Shown piece after piece: positions 30,025 to 39,729 of a stretch of DNA of 64,000 bases (the stretch's first letter is position 1; each line of letters opens with the position of its first letter). A program made the position numbers and the translations under genes. This stretch comes from Microbacterium sp. LWH11-1.2 (lineage in GTDB: Bacteria; Actinomycetota; Actinomycetes; Actinomycetales; Microbacteriaceae). Location of the stretch: contig NZ_CP151636.1 in the NCBI RefSeq assembly GCF_038397745.1, positions 2,046,001 through 2,110,000 on the forward strand, written 5' to 3'. The notes beneath the pieces were generated by a model, which was given only the letters and a program-made list of their open reading frames with translations, ran no database searches and had not been told where the DNA came from.

Positions 30025-30576
30025 ATGCCCAAGCCCACTAAGGGTCCCCGCCTCGGAGGCGGCCCCGCACACGAGCGCCTGCTGCTTGCCAACCTCGCGG
30101 CGGCTCTGTTCACCCACAAGTCGATCAAGACGACCGAGACCAAGGCCAAGCGCCTTCGTCCGCTCGCCGAGCGTCTGATCACGTTCGCGAAGCGCGGCGA
30201 CCTGCACGCGCGTCGTCGCGTGCTGTCGGTCATCGGCGACAAGAGCGTCGTGCACACGCTCTTCGCCGAGATCGCGCCGCTGGTCGCCGACCGTGAGGGT
30301 GGCTACACCCGCATCACGAAGGTCGGCAACCGCAAGGGCGACAACGCTCCGATGGCTGTGATCGAGCTCGTCCTCGAGCCCGTCAACCCGAAGCCGAAGT
30401 CGGCCAAGAAGACGGCCGCTGCCGCTCCGAAGGCGGAGAAGCCCGCCGAGGTCGCCGAGGAGGCTCCCGCCGAGGAGACCCCCGCCGAGGAGACGCCGGC
30501 CGCTGACGCCGGTGCCGAGTCGCAGGCCGAGGGCGAAGCAGCCGAGGCTGCCGCCGAGGACGCTGTCGAGAAGTAA
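30025..30576 (+). CDS. rplQ: 50S ribosomal protein L17 with acidic C-terminal tail
   Basis: A tunnel-exit protein. Residues 1-122 form the whole L17 domain ([39 protein letters not shown]). About 60 further residues are Ala, Pro and Glu rich and repeat [15 protein letters not shown] units. The total is 183 aa. CAGGAG precedes the ATG. Last gene of the alpha operon. Confidence 0.95.
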   Translation: MPKPTKGPRLGGGPAHERLLLANLAAALFTHKSIKTTETKAKRLRPLAERLITFAKRGDLHARRRVLSVIGDKSVVHTLFAEIAPLVADREGGYTRITKVGNRKGDNAPMAVIELVLEPVNPKPKSAKKTAAAAPKAEKPAEVAEEAPAEETPAEETPAADAGAESQAEGEAAEAAAEDAVEK

Positions 30577-30585
30577 GCACCTCTC

Positions 30586-30629
30586 ACGACGAAGCCCGCC
30601 GCCCCTTCCGGGGTGGCGGGCTTCGTCGT
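30586..30629 (+). terminator. alpha operon terminator
   Basis: A 20-bp stem with one G-U pair and a TTCC loop begins 10 nt after the rplQ stop. Confidence 0.85.
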
Positions 30630-30651
30630 TGCTGCGGGCGGGGGTGGAGCG

Positions 30652-32226
30652 TCAGCGCGCGCGCAGATCCTTGCGGAGGATCTTGCCGGATGCGGACTTC
30701 GGGATGGCGTCGATGAACTCCACCTGACGCACCTTCTCGTGCGGGGCGACGTGCGCGGCGACATGCGCCATGACGGCATCCGCGTCGAGGTCGGCATCCG
30801 CCTGCCGCACGACGAAAGCCTTCGGCACCTCCTGGCCGTCATCGTCCTGGGCGCCGATGACGGCGGCGTCCGCGATCGCCGGATGCTCGAGCAGCACGGC
30901 CTCCAGCACAGCGGGGGCGACCTGATAGCCCTTGTATTTGATCAGCTCCTTGAGGCGGTCAACGATCCGGAAGATGCCGTCGTGGGTGACTGTCGCGACG
31001 TCTCCCGTGTGCAGCCAGCCGTCGGCGTCGAGCATCTCCGCCGTGGCATCCGGCCGGTTGAGATAGCCCTTCATCACCTGCGGACCGCGGATCAGCAGTT
31101 CGCCGGGTTCGCTCACGCCGTCCGAGGGCACGGCGACATCGGCTCCCGATTCGGGATCGAGCAGCCGGGCCTCGGTGCCGCTGAGCAGCAGCCCGACCGA
31201 GGAGCGGTCGATGTCGTGGCTCCCGGCGGGGATCGCGTGGGTCACGGGGCTGGTCTCCGTCATGCCGTACCCCTGGCACACCGTGCACCCGAGCCGCGTC
31301 GCCACCGCCGAGGCGAGCGCCCCGTCGAGGGGAGCGGCGCCGGAGAAGATCACCTTGATGGACGACAGGTCGTACTCGTCGACCAGCGGATGCTTGGCCA
31401 GTGCCACCGCGATCGGCGGGGCGATGAACACCCAGCTGGTGCGGTGCTCGGCGACCACGCGCAGGAAGTCGGTGAGGTCGAAACGCGGCATCGTCACGAG
31501 GGCGGCTCTCTGGCGCAGCGCGAAGTTGAGCAGCACCGTCATGCCGTAGATGTGAAAAAAGGGGAGGACCGCGAGGACGCGGTCGTCGTCGGCCAGCGAG
31601 ATCGTCGAGCGGCATTGGCTGACGTTCGCGACGAGGTTCCGGTGCGTGAGCATGACGCCTTTGGGACGACCCGTCGTCCCTGATGAGTAGGGGAGCACGG
31701 CGAGGTGCTCCGCCGGGTCGAAGGCGACGTCCGGTGCCGTGTGCCCCTCACCCAGGAGGGCTGCGAGGGACGGATGCCCGTCGGCGCCGTCGAGCACGAT
31801 GAGGTGGTCGGCGTCGATGCCGACCTTCGCGGCCGCGGCTTCCGCGCCGGCGAGCAGCGGCGACACGGTGATGAGCCACTCCGCCTCGGCGTCGGTGAGC
31901 TGGTTCGCGATCTCGTCCGGGGTGTACAGCGAGTTGATCGTCGTCGCGGTCGCCCCCGCGCGGAGGATGCCGTGGAAGACGGTCGCGAATGCGGGCACGT
32001 TCGGGCAGAGCATACCGACGCGGGTGCCGACGCCGACGTTCCGTGCCGCGAGGGCGCCGGCGAAGAGATCGATCTGGGTGATCAGCTGCCGATAGGTGGT
32101 CTCGGCGCCGCTCGTCCCGTCGATCAGCGCGGTCGCGTCGAGCCGGCTCTCGTCGAGATCGCCGAACAGATAGTCGTACACGGAGACCGCCGGGATCTCC
32201 ACATCGGGGTAGGTGCTGCGAACCAT
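30652..32226 (-). CDS. AMP-binding acyl-CoA synthetase / 4-coumarate-CoA ligase-like
   Basis: Activates a carboxylic acid with ATP and CoA through an acyl-adenylate, 524 aa. Signature motifs in order are YSSGTTGRPKG (phosphate loop), YGMTETSP, GWLHTGD and the catalytic Lys in SASGKILRK near the C-terminus. The start at 32226 has a strong AAGGAGA; the frame is open further upstream. Overall the sequence resembles the 4-coumarate/medium-chain fatty acid ligase group. It follows the fusion regulator gene (32331) on the same strand after about 100 bp and may share its transcript. Confidence 0.88.
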   Translation of the reverse strand: MVRSTYPDVEIPAVSVYDYLFGDLDESRLDATALIDGTSGAETTYRQLITQIDLFAGALAARNVGVGTRVGMLCPNVPAFATVFHGILRAGATATTINSLYTPDEIANQLTDAEAEWLITVSPLLAGAEAAAAKVGIDADHLIVLDGADGHPSLAALLGEGHTAPDVAFDPAEHLAVLPYSSGTTGRPKGVMLTHRNLVANVSQCRSTISLADDDRVLAVLPFFHIYGMTVLLNFALRQRAALVTMPRFDLTDFLRVVAEHRTSWVFIAPPIAVALAKHPLVDEYDLSSIKVIFSGAAPLDGALASAVATRLGCTVCQGYGMTETSPVTHAIPAGSHDIDRSSVGLLLSGTEARLLDPESGADVAVPSDGVSEPGELLIRGPQVMKGYLNRPDATAEMLDADGWLHTGDVATVTHDGIFRIVDRLKELIKYKGYQVAPAVLEAVLLEHPAIADAAVIGAQDDDGQEVPKAFVVRQADADLDADAVMAHVAAHVAPHEKVRQVEFIDAIPKSASGKILRKDLRAR

Positions 32227-32330
32227 GAGATCTCCTTCGATCCGGGCGGGGCGGCGGCGGCGCGCGCTGAGAGTCAGTGTCGCATACCACGGCACTGCGT
32301 ACCAGCGTGCGGCGCTGCGAAGGCGGAAAC

Positions 32331-33539
32331 TCAGACGGTGTCGTTGGCCCGGTAGCGCGTGCTCGGGCGGCCCTTCGTCGAATAGTCGAGGGTACGGATC
32401 GCCCGGCCCGAACTCGCCAGGTGCTCGAGGTATCGCCGGGCGCTCACCCGCGAGATCTGCACGTCGGCGCCGATCTCGGTCGCCGACGCGTCGGGGCGGG
32501 TGACGAGCGCGGTGGCGACGCGATCGAGGGTCTCCGCACTGAGCCCCTTCGGCAGCCCGAACCGCTGGCGGAACGCGATGATGGCATCCGCGGCCTCCAC
32601 CCGCCGGACCACGTCATGCAGCTCGGTGTGATCGCGCAGCAGGAGAGTGGCCTCGACGTCGACGCCGTCGTGCCTGCTCCCTGTGCTGCGAGCGACGAGC
32701 ACGTGCGGTCCGACGATCACCGGCCGCCCGGCGTCCTCACCTTCGCGGAGGGCCGTGTGGAGGTCTTCACCGAGCACGGATGCGGCATCCGCGCCGTCGA
32801 GTTCCGCGGCATCCTTGTCGAGGAAGCGGGCGGCGGCATCGTTCACGAGCGTGATCCGACCGGCTGCGTTCACCGTGATCACACCCTCGCTCAGACCGTG
32901 CAGCGTGGTCTCCTGATTCTTCACGAGGGCCGCGATCTGATCCGGTTCGAGCAGGTAGATGCGACGACGGATCACCGAGGTCACCCACGCCGAGCCGAAC
33001 ACACCGAGGACGGCGGCGGCGAGCATCGCCGAGATCAGCCAGGCGAGGTTCCGCATGAACTCGTCGTTCAGCTCCGACTCGAGAATCCCGACCGATGCCG
33101 TGCCGATGACCGCCCCGTCATCCGCGAAGACCGGCACCTTCACGCGCCAGGACGTTCCGAGCGTGCCGGTCTGGGTGCCGACGTAGATCTCCCCCGCGAG
33201 CGGGATGGACGGATCCGTCGAGACCTTCTCGCCGATCCGATAGGGATTCGGGTGGGAATAGCGGATGCCGTCGGCGTTCGCCACCACCACGTATGCGAGG
33301 TCCGACGCCTCACGGATCACCTCGGCGATCGGCTGGATGGTCGACGACGGGTCTGCATCGTCGAAGGCCTCGCGGACGGTGGGGAGCGACGCGATCGACT
33401 GGGCGACGGCCTGCATGCGGTCCTTGTACGACTCGCGCAGTGCCTGCTCCTGCAGAGCGCCGGCGACGATGCCGGTCGCAAGCGTCACGAGGAACACGAT
33501 CAGCGCCTGCAGGACGAGGAGCTGCACTCGGAGCGTCAT
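32331..33539 (-). CDS. Membrane one-component regulator: CitA/DcuS-type sensor fused to CitB/DcuR-type DNA-binding domain
   Basis: A 402-aa protein with two transmembrane helices (about 7-29 and 165-190). They flank an extracytoplasmic sensor bearing the citrate/C4-dicarboxylate motif IRYSHPNPYRIGEKV (92-106). A cytoplasmic PAS domain (about 200-305) ends in LRDHTELHDVVRRVE, as in CitA kinases. The DHp and HATPase domains that should follow are missing. The chain passes directly into FGLPKGLSAETLDRVATAL and a winged HTH (SRVSARRYLEHL, KGRPSTRYR), the C-terminus of CitB response regulators; the receiver domain is missing too. The frame is uninterrupted. Divergent from tctCBA, its likely target. 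GTG at 33551 is an alternative start. Confidence 0.85.
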   Translation of the reverse strand: MTLRVQLLVLQALIVFLVTLATGIVAGALQEQALRESYKDRMQAVAQSIASLPTVREAFDDADPSSTIQPIAEVIREASDLAYVVVANADGIRYSHPNPYRIGEKVSTDPSIPLAGEIYVGTQTGTLGTSWRVKVPVFADDGAVIGTASVGILESELNDEFMRNLAWLISAMLAAAVLGVFGSAWVTSVIRRRIYLLEPDQIAALVKNQETTLHGLSEGVITVNAAGRITLVNDAAARFLDKDAAELDGADAASVLGEDLHTALREGEDAGRPVIVGPHVLVARSTGSRHDGVDVEATLLLRDHTELHDVVRRVEAADAIIAFRQRFGLPKGLSAETLDRVATALVTRPDASATEIGADVQISRVSARRYLEHLASSGRAIRTLDYSTKGRPSTRYRANDTV

Positions 33540-33610
33540 CTTCGAGGCCACCCGATCATTCTCGTCGCTCGCGTGACGGACGGCGAGGGGTCTCCAACAG
33601 CGTTCGCGAA

Positions 33611-33645
33611 CAATAGTTTCAGAACTCCGACCAATGGTTTCCGAA
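33611..33645. promoter_or_regulatory. 21-bp-spaced direct repeats, probable site for the fusion regulator
   Basis: CAATAGTTTCAGAA (33611-33624) and CAATGGTTTCCGAA (33632-33645) match at 12 of 14 positions and start 21 bp apart, two helical turns. They lie between the divergent regulator and tctC, just upstream of a possible TTGAAC -35 box (33648-33653). Confidence 0.65.
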
Positions 33646-33714
33646 GCTTGAACACCCGCACCCGTCCCTCCAGAGTGAACCGACAGCAACACCGACGCTC
33701 AAGGAGGAGCGCAC

Positions 33715-34734
33715 ATGAAGCACACACGTCTGGTGGCGGCCACAGCCGCCTTCGCGGCCGCCGCATTGGCATTGACGGCATGCGCCGGGGGAAGCACGGG
33801 GTCGGGCAGCGGAGGCGGGGGAGGCGACGACGCCGCGGCCATCGAGGATGTCAAGATCATCGTCCCGGCCGACCCCGGTGGCGGCTGGGATCAGACCGGC
33901 CGCGCGATGTCGCAGGTTCTGGCCGCCGACGAGATCGTCGGATCCGCCCCTGTCTCGAACGTCGGAGGGGCGGGCGGTACCGTCGGGCTCGCCCAGCTCG
34001 CGAACGAGAAGGACCCCGCGACCCTCATGGTCATGGGCCTCGTGATGGTCGGCGCGATCGAGACGAACGCCTCGACGGTGCGACTCGAGGACACCACCCC
34101 GATCGCCCGGCTCACCGATGAGTCGCTCGTCATCGTGGTGCCGGAGAGCTCGAAATACGACACCCTCGAGGATCTCGTCGACGACATCGTCGAGAACGGC
34201 CAGGAGGTGACGGTGACCGGCGGTTCAGCGGGTGGTGCCGATCACATCCTCGCCGGCCTCCTCCTCGAAGCCGCCGGACTCGACGCGGACGAGATCCCCG
34301 AGAAGCTCAACTACACACCGAACTCCGGGGGTGGCGAGGCCGTCTCGCTCCTCGTGGGCGACAAGGTCGCCGCAGGCATCTCCGGTGTCGGTGAGTTCCT
34401 CCAGTACATCGAGGACGGCTCGATGCGGGCGCTGGCGGTCTCGGGCGCCGAGCCGGTCGCGTCTCTTCCGGACGTGCCGACCATCACCGACGAGGGGTTC
34501 GACGTCGAGCTCACCAACTGGCGCGGTGTGATCGCTCCCGGAGGCATCTCCGACGCGGAGCGCGCCGAGCTGGAGCGGATCGTCACCGAGATGCACGACT
34601 CCGGCGCCTGGAAGGACGAGCTCGAGACCAAGGGCTGGGCGGATGCCTTCCTGACCGGCGACGAGTTCGACAGCTTCCTCAAGAAGAACATCACCGATGT
34701 GACCGGCACGCTCGAGAACATCGGATTGATCTGA
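33715..34734 (+). CDS. tctC: Tripartite tricarboxylate transporter substrate-binding lipoprotein
   Basis: The extracellular solute receptor of a TTT-family importer for citrate or related carboxylates, 339 aa. The lipobox LTAC puts the anchor Cys at 23, followed by a Gly/Ser linker and the family start VKIIVPADPGGGWDQTGRAM. The VGGAGGTVG loop is typical of Bug/TctC ligand binding. AAGGAGGAG precedes the ATG. First gene of tctCBA. Confidence 0.9.
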   Translation: MKHTRLVAATAAFAAAALALTACAGGSTGSGSGGGGGDDAAAIEDVKIIVPADPGGGWDQTGRAMSQVLAADEIVGSAPVSNVGGAGGTVGLAQLANEKDPATLMVMGLVMVGAIETNASTVRLEDTTPIARLTDESLVIVVPESSKYDTLEDLVDDIVENGQEVTVTGGSAGGADHILAGLLLEAAGLDADEIPEKLNYTPNSGGGEAVSLLVGDKVAAGISGVGEFLQYIEDGSMRALAVSGAEPVASLPDVPTITDEGFDVELTNWRGVIAPGGISDAERAELERIVTEMHDSGAWKDELETKGWADAFLTGDEFDSFLKKNITDVTGTLENIGLI

Positions 34735-34735
34735 C

Positions 34736-35281
34736 ATGGAGACCCCGATCCTCGGGGTGAGCGGGCGGGCCGAGGCGACTCGGCCCGCCCCGCGGGTTCC
34801 CCTCGGAGAACTCGTCTTCGCTCTCCTCATGCTGGCCCTCGGCGTCTTCGCGCTGGTGGGTGTCTTCACGATCCACGTCCCGGTCGGGGTGGAAGCCGGG
34901 CCGACGATCTTCCCGATCTTCGTCTCGATCATCCTGCTGGGCTCGGCCGTGGCCGTCCTCGTCACCGTGCTGCGCGGAAAGCGCGCGGAGGTCGAGGAGG
35001 GCGAGGACATCGACCCCGACGCCAAGACCGATTGGCTCACGATCGCGAAGATCGTCGGAGCCGTGGTCGCCCATCTGCTGCTGATCGACGTCATCGGCTG
35101 GGCGCCGGCGGCCACCGTGCTCTTCGGCGTGGTCGCGTGGTCGCTCGGTGCCACGCGCTGGTGGGCGGCCTTCGTCATCGGGCTCGGCGTCAGTCTGGTG
35201 ATCCAGGTCGTCTTCGGGGGCCTGATGGGGCTGTCGCTGCCCTGGGGACCGGCTCTCGGATGGCTCGGGGAGGTGTTCTGA
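34736..35281 (+). CDS. tctB: Tripartite tricarboxylate transporter small membrane subunit
   Basis: The small TctB subunit, 181 aa with four predicted helices, between the receptor and the large permease. It starts one base after the tctC stop and overlaps tctA by one base. Sequence conservation in this family is low; the call rests on size, topology and position. Confidence 0.85.
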   Translation: METPILGVSGRAEATRPAPRVPLGELVFALLMLALGVFALVGVFTIHVPVGVEAGPTIFPIFVSIILLGSAVAVLVTVLRGKRAEVEEGEDIDPDAKTDWLTIAKIVGAVVAHLLLIDVIGWAPAATVLFGVVAWSLGATRWWAAFVIGLGVSLVIQVVFGGLMGLSLPWGPALGWLGEVF

Positions 35282-36828
35282 TGGACAGCTGGGCCCTGCT
35301 TCTCGACGGCTTCGCGACGGCGCTGCAGCCGCAGTACCTCGTGTTCGCCTTCTTCGGAGTGCTGGTGGGAACGGCGGTCGGCGTGCTCCCCGGCATCGGG
35401 CCGGCGATGACCGTCGCGCTCCTGCTGCCGCTCACCTACACGCTCGACCCCACCGCGGCACTGATCACCTTCGCCGGCATCTACTACGGCGGCATGTACG
35501 GCGGCTCCACCACCAGCATCCTGCTGAACACGCCGGGTGAATCGGCATCGATAGTCACGGCCATCGAAGGCAACAGGATGGCGAAGCTGGGGCGCGGGGC
35601 CGCCGCCCTCGCCACCGCCGCGATCGGCTCGTTCGTCGCCGGCACCATCGCCACCGTCGGTCTCACTCTGCTCGCACCCGTGCTGGCGCAGTTCGCCGTC
35701 AACCTCGGCCCGGCCGACTACGTCGCGCTCATCGTGATCGCGTTCATCACGGTCGGGGCCCTGATCGGCAGCTCCGTCCCGCGCGGGATGATGTCGCTCG
35801 GGGTGGGCCTGTTCCTCGGCCTGGTCGGCACCGACACCCTCACGGCCCAGCAGCGCTACACACTGGGACTGCTGCCGCTGTCGGACGGGATCGACATCGT
35901 GCTCGTCGCGGTCGGGCTCTTCGCCGTGGGCGAGACGCTGTACATCGCCGCTCGCCTGCGCCACGGCGGCATCGATGTGATCCCGGTCACCCGCGGGTGG
36001 CGCAACTGGATGACCAAGAGCGACTGGAAGCGTTCGTGGAAGCCCTGGCTGCGCGGCACGGCCATCGGCTTCCCGATCGGCACGATCCCCGCGGGCGGGG
36101 CGGACGTCGCGACGTTCCTGTCGTACGCCACCGAGCGCAAGCTCTCGCGGCACAAGAGCGAGTTCGGTCGCGGAGCCATCGAGGGGGTCGCCGGACCCGA
36201 GTCCGCGAACAACGCGGCGGCGGCCGGGGTGCTCGTCCCCCTGCTCACGCTGGGGCTGCCCACGACCGCGACCGCGGCGATCATCCTCGTCGCCTTCCAG
36301 GCGTACGGACTGCAGCCGGGGCCGCAGCTGTTCCAGAACCAGCCGGCACTCGTCTGGGCGCTGGTGGCGAGCCTGTACGTCGGCAACGTCATCCTCATCA
36401 TCCTCAACCTGCCGCTCGTCGGCATGTGGGTGAAGCTTCTGCAGATCCCCAGGCCGTATCTGTATGCGGGCATCCTGCTGTTCGCCGCCTTCGGCGCGTA
36501 CGCGCTGAACTTCGCGGTCGTCGACATCCTGATCCTGGCGATCATCGGAGTCCTCGGCTACTTCATGCGACGGTACGGCTATCCGGTGGCTCCGCTCGTG
36601 GTCGGCATGATCCTGGGGCCGATGGGGGAGGAGTATCTCCGCAAGGCGCTGCAGTTGAGCCAGGGCGACCTGTCCACGCTCTTCGTTCAGCCGTTCGCCG
36701 CGACGGCCTACATCGTGCTGGCGCTCCTCGTCGCCGGCGGGCTGTGGCTGCGGCGGCGCCAGCGCCGGTACGAGCAGGCGCTGACCGAGTCGATCTCGGT
36801 GCCGATCAAGGCCGATGCGGAGGTGTGA
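35281..36828 (+). CDS. tctA: Tripartite tricarboxylate transporter large permease
   Basis: The TctA permease that couples carboxylate uptake to the ion gradient, 515 aa with about twelve membrane segments. Two inverted repeats each carry a glycine-rich motif, [20 protein letters not shown] and the matching [25 protein letters not shown] region. [19 protein letters not shown] is typical of the family. Confidence 0.93.
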   Translation: MDSWALLLDGFATALQPQYLVFAFFGVLVGTAVGVLPGIGPAMTVALLLPLTYTLDPTAALITFAGIYYGGMYGGSTTSILLNTPGESASIVTAIEGNRMAKLGRGAAALATAAIGSFVAGTIATVGLTLLAPVLAQFAVNLGPADYVALIVIAFITVGALIGSSVPRGMMSLGVGLFLGLVGTDTLTAQQRYTLGLLPLSDGIDIVLVAVGLFAVGETLYIAARLRHGGIDVIPVTRGWRNWMTKSDWKRSWKPWLRGTAIGFPIGTIPAGGADVATFLSYATERKLSRHKSEFGRGAIEGVAGPESANNAAAAGVLVPLLTLGLPTTATAAIILVAFQAYGLQPGPQLFQNQPALVWALVASLYVGNVILIILNLPLVGMWVKLLQIPRPYLYAGILLFAAFGAYALNFAVVDILILAIIGVLGYFMRRYGYPVAPLVVGMILGPMGEEYLRKALQLSQGDLSTLFVQPFAATAYIVLALLVAGGLWLRRRQRRYEQALTESISVPIKADAEV

Positions 36829-36866
36829 CGGCAGGAGCAGGGCGACGGCGCGAGTAGGCTGATCCG

Positions 36867-37664
36867 GTGAGCGATGCAGAGACCCGGAACCGAGGGCCTC
36901 GCGCCTACGCCGCGTTCATCGGCATCGGCCTGCTCGCCGGGCTCCTCTCCGGACTCTTCGGCGTCGGCGGCGGCACCGTCATCGTCCCGCTGCTCGTCCT
37001 GTTCCTGCACTTCAACCAGCGGCTCGGGGCCGGCACATCGCTCGCGGCGATCGTGCCGACCGCCGCCGTCGGAGTGGTGTCGTACGCGATCCACGGCTCG
37101 GTCGCCTGGATACCGGCCCTCATCCTCGCGGCAGGCTCAGTCGTGGGTGCACAGATCGGCACCCGCCTGCTGCCGAAGATCTCGCAGACGACGCTGCGAT
37201 GGTTCTTCGTCGGCTTCCTCGTGGTCGTGATCGTGAGCCTGTTCCTGGTGATCCCGTCCCGCGAGGCCACGTTCGATCTGCAACTGCTCAACGGTCTCGC
37301 ACTCGTCGCCGTCGGAGTCGTCACCGGCATCCTGGCGGGTCTGATCGGCGTCGGTGGCGGCGTGATCGTCGTTCCGGTCCTGATGCTCGCCTTCGGCACG
37401 AGCGATCTCGTGGCCAAGGGCACCTCGCTGCTCATGATGATCCCGACCGCCATCTCCGGCACGATCGGCAACATCCGCAATCGCAACGTCGATCTCGTGG
37501 CGGCTGCCGTCGTCGGATTCTCGGCCTGCACGACGACGGCGCTGGGCGCCTGGCTCGCGACGCTGATCGATCCGTTCGCCGGCAACATCCTGTTCGCGGC
37601 ATACCTCGTCGTGATCGCGGTGCAGATGGCGATGAAGGCGATCCGCGGGCGCAAGAAGGACTGA
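36867..37664 (+). CDS. TauE/SafE family permease
   Basis: A 265-aa membrane protein with about eight helices in two homologous halves, each starting with a GxFGVGGG/GLIGVGGG motif. The family exports sulfite or organosulfonates, but substrates are diverse. A TAGGCT -10 box ends 6 nt before the GTG start, so the gene is probably leaderless and independent of tctA. Confidence 0.88.
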   Translation: MSDAETRNRGPRAYAAFIGIGLLAGLLSGLFGVGGGTVIVPLLVLFLHFNQRLGAGTSLAAIVPTAAVGVVSYAIHGSVAWIPALILAAGSVVGAQIGTRLLPKISQTTLRWFFVGFLVVVIVSLFLVIPSREATFDLQLLNGLALVAVGVVTGILAGLIGVGGGVIVVPVLMLAFGTSDLVAKGTSLLMMIPTAISGTIGNIRNRNVDLVAAAVVGFSACTTTALGAWLATLIDPFAGNILFAAYLVVIAVQMAMKAIRGRKKD

Positions 37665-37690
37665 CTGCCGCGGCTCGGTAGGATCGAGGG

Positions 37691-38164
37691 GTGGCAGTGA
37701 ACCAAGATCTTGTCGGCCGGGAGTTCCCGCCGACCGCCCCGTACCTCGTCGGACGCGAGAAGGTGCGCGAGTTCGCCCGCGCGGTCTTCGCCGACGCCCC
37801 GCAGCACACCGACGTCGAGGCCGCTCGTGCGCTGGGCTTCGCCGACGTCGTGGCACCGCCCACCTTCGCGATGGTGATCCAGGACCACACGCTCCAGCAG
37901 CTCCTCGCCCTGGAGGACTCCGGGATCGTCCTCGCCCGCACGATCCATGCGGAGCAGCGGTTCGGCTACACCCGTCCGATCGTGGCGGGCGACGAGCTCA
38001 CCGGACAGCTCCGTGTCACGGGCATCCGCATGATGGGCGGCAACGCGATGATCACCAGCGAGGCGGAGATCACGGATGCGACGGGCGCACATGTCGTGAC
38101 CGCCACCAGCGTGCTGCTGGTCGGCGCGGATGAAGACGGTGCAGACGAGGGAGAGGTCGCCTGA
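37691..38164 (+). CDS. MaoC-like N-terminal (R)-hydratase subunit, HadA-like
   Basis: A 157-aa hot-dog-fold protein of the FAS1-type dehydratase group (VVAPPTFAMVIQD, RTIHAEQRFGYTRPIVAGDEL). It lacks the catalytic MaoC Asp-His motif, which the partner protein supplies, so the two probably form a heterodimeric (3R)-hydroxyacyl dehydratase like mycobacterial HadAB. A TAGGAT -10 box ends 6 nt before the GTG. Confidence 0.82.
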   Translation: MAVNQDLVGREFPPTAPYLVGREKVREFARAVFADAPQHTDVEAARALGFADVVAPPTFAMVIQDHTLQQLLALEDSGIVLARTIHAEQRFGYTRPIVAGDELTGQLRVTGIRMMGGNAMITSEAEITDATGAHVVTATSVLLVGADEDGADEGEVA

Positions 38165-38562
38165 TGGGCTACACCGTCGGAGACGTGATCGCCGAGCGCA
38201 CCGTGCACCTGACCCGCGAGTCGCTCGTGCGCTACGCCGGAGCATCCGGAGACTTCAACCCCATCCACTACCGCGATGACGTCGCGGCAGCCGTCGGCCT
38301 CCCCGGAGTGCTCGCGCACGGCATGCTCACGATGGGCATCGCCTCGTCGGTGGTGGTCGCCGCGCTCGAGCCCGGGGCGAAGGTCCTCGACTACGGCGTG
38401 CGCTTCACCAAGCCCGTCGTGGTCGACCCGCAGACCGGTGCCGACCTGCACGTCGTCGCGACCGTCGGCGCCGTCGACGAGACCTCCGCGCGCATCGACC
38501 TGAAGGTCACCTTCGACGAGGTCACCGTGCTGGTCAAAGCGCAGCTGCGCGTCGCCGTCTGA
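38164..38562 (+). CDS. MaoC family dehydratase, HadB-like
   Basis: A 132-aa hot-dog-fold catalytic subunit. The active-site motif GASGDFNPIHYRD supplies Asp and His, with GVLAHGMLTMG following. It overlaps the HadA-like gene and murB by one base each, indicating strict coupling. Role in acyl-chain dehydration is inferred from the family. Confidence 0.85.
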   Translation: MGYTVGDVIAERTVHLTRESLVRYAGASGDFNPIHYRDDVAAAVGLPGVLAHGMLTMGIASSVVVAALEPGAKVLDYGVRFTKPVVVDPQTGADLHVVATVGAVDETSARIDLKVTFDEVTVLVKAQLRVAV

Positions 38563-39707
38563 TGGGGGCGCCCGAGGTGCACGACATCGAGTCGATCCCG
38601 CTCGCGCAGCTGACGACGCTGCGCACCGGCGCTGCCCCCGAGCGGATGCGCGAGGCCTCGACGACCGCCGAGCTGGTCGACGTGCTGCGCGACACCTGGT
38701 CAGGCCGCGATCCGTGGTTCGTGCTCGGCGGCGGCTCCAACCTCTTCGTCGGAGACGAGCCCTTCGAGGGCACCGTGATCCGGGTGCGCACCGAGGGCAT
38801 CGAGGAACTGCCCTCCCCGCACGCCGGTCGCATCCGCCTTCGGGCGCAGGCCGGCCACGGGTGGGACGCCTTCGTCGCCTACGCGGTCGAGCGCGGCTAC
38901 GCGGGGCTCGAGGCCATGAGCGGCATCCCCGGAACAGTCGGAGCCGCGCCGGTGCAGAACATCGGCGCCTACGGTCAGGAGATCCAGGAGACGCTCGTCG
39001 AGGTCGAACTCATCGACGAGGCCACCGGCGAGATCTCGACCGTACCGGCATCCGAGCTCGGTCTCGGGTTCCGCACCTCTGTCCTGAAGCACCACTACGG
39101 CGGTGAGCCCCTGCGCCGCGCCGTCATCCTCTCGGTGACCGTCGACCTTCTCGTCGCCGGAGAGCGCATCGTGCGCGGCGAGCAGCTGCGCCGCGCGCTC
39201 GCACTCCAGGACGACGCCCCCGTGCCGCTGGGCTGGGTGCGCGAGCGCATCCTCGCCACGCGCGCGTCCAAGGGGATGCTGCTCGACGACGCGGACCCCG
39301 ACACCCATGGCGTCGGCTCGTTCTTCCAGAACGCCATCGTGCCGGAGTCCGTGGCGCGGGGCCTTCCGCCCGAGTGCCCGCGCTGGCCCGTGGCCCCCGA
39401 CCTCGACACGGTGACCGTGATCCCGCTCGCCTCGTACGACGGCCTCGTGCCGCAGGCGAAGACCGAGGCGCCCGACGTCAAGGTCAGCGCCGCCTGGCTC
39501 ATCGAGCAGGCCGGCATCCGCAAGGGCTTCAAGCTGCCCCGTTCGCGGGCGTCTGTCTCCACCAAGCACGCGCTGGCTCTGACGAATCGCGGTGGCGCGA
39601 CGGCGGGCGAAGTCGCGGAGCTGGCGCGGTTCATCCAGAGCAGGGTGCACGCCGAGTTCGGACTCGTGCTGCAGCCGGAGCCGGTGCTCGTCGGCGTCGA
39701 GCTGTAG
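38562..39707 (+). CDS. murB: UDP-N-acetylenolpyruvoylglucosamine reductase
   Basis: Reduces UDP-GlcNAc-enolpyruvate to UDP-MurNAc with NADPH and FAD, a cytoplasmic peptidoglycan step. 381 aa, with the FAD motifs GGGSNLFVGD and GIPGTVGAAPVQNIGAYGQE. SVLKHHY and GSFFQNAIV (catalytic Ser region) are also present. It belongs to the type I, longer MurB group. Coupled to the MaoC genes upstream. Confidence 0.93.
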   Translation: MGAPEVHDIESIPLAQLTTLRTGAAPERMREASTTAELVDVLRDTWSGRDPWFVLGGGSNLFVGDEPFEGTVIRVRTEGIEELPSPHAGRIRLRAQAGHGWDAFVAYAVERGYAGLEAMSGIPGTVGAAPVQNIGAYGQEIQETLVEVELIDEATGEISTVPASELGLGFRTSVLKHHYGGEPLRRAVILSVTVDLLVAGERIVRGEQLRRALALQDDAPVPLGWVRERILATRASKGMLLDDADPDTHGVGSFFQNAIVPESVARGLPPECPRWPVAPDLDTVTVIPLASYDGLVPQAKTEAPDVKVSAAWLIEQAGIRKGFKLPRSRASVSTKHALALTNRGGATAGEVAELARFIQSRVHAEFGLVLQPEPVLVGVEL

Positions 39708-39729
39708 CCCGCGCGCTACACTCGGCCGC

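Noticed and set aside
32331-33539. The possibility that the sensor-HTH gene is a frameshifted or decayed kinase pseudogene
   Set aside because: The frame is continuous, both ends are well conserved, and the junction falls cleanly after the PAS domain; a decayed gene would show stops or an out-of-frame remnant of the kinase.
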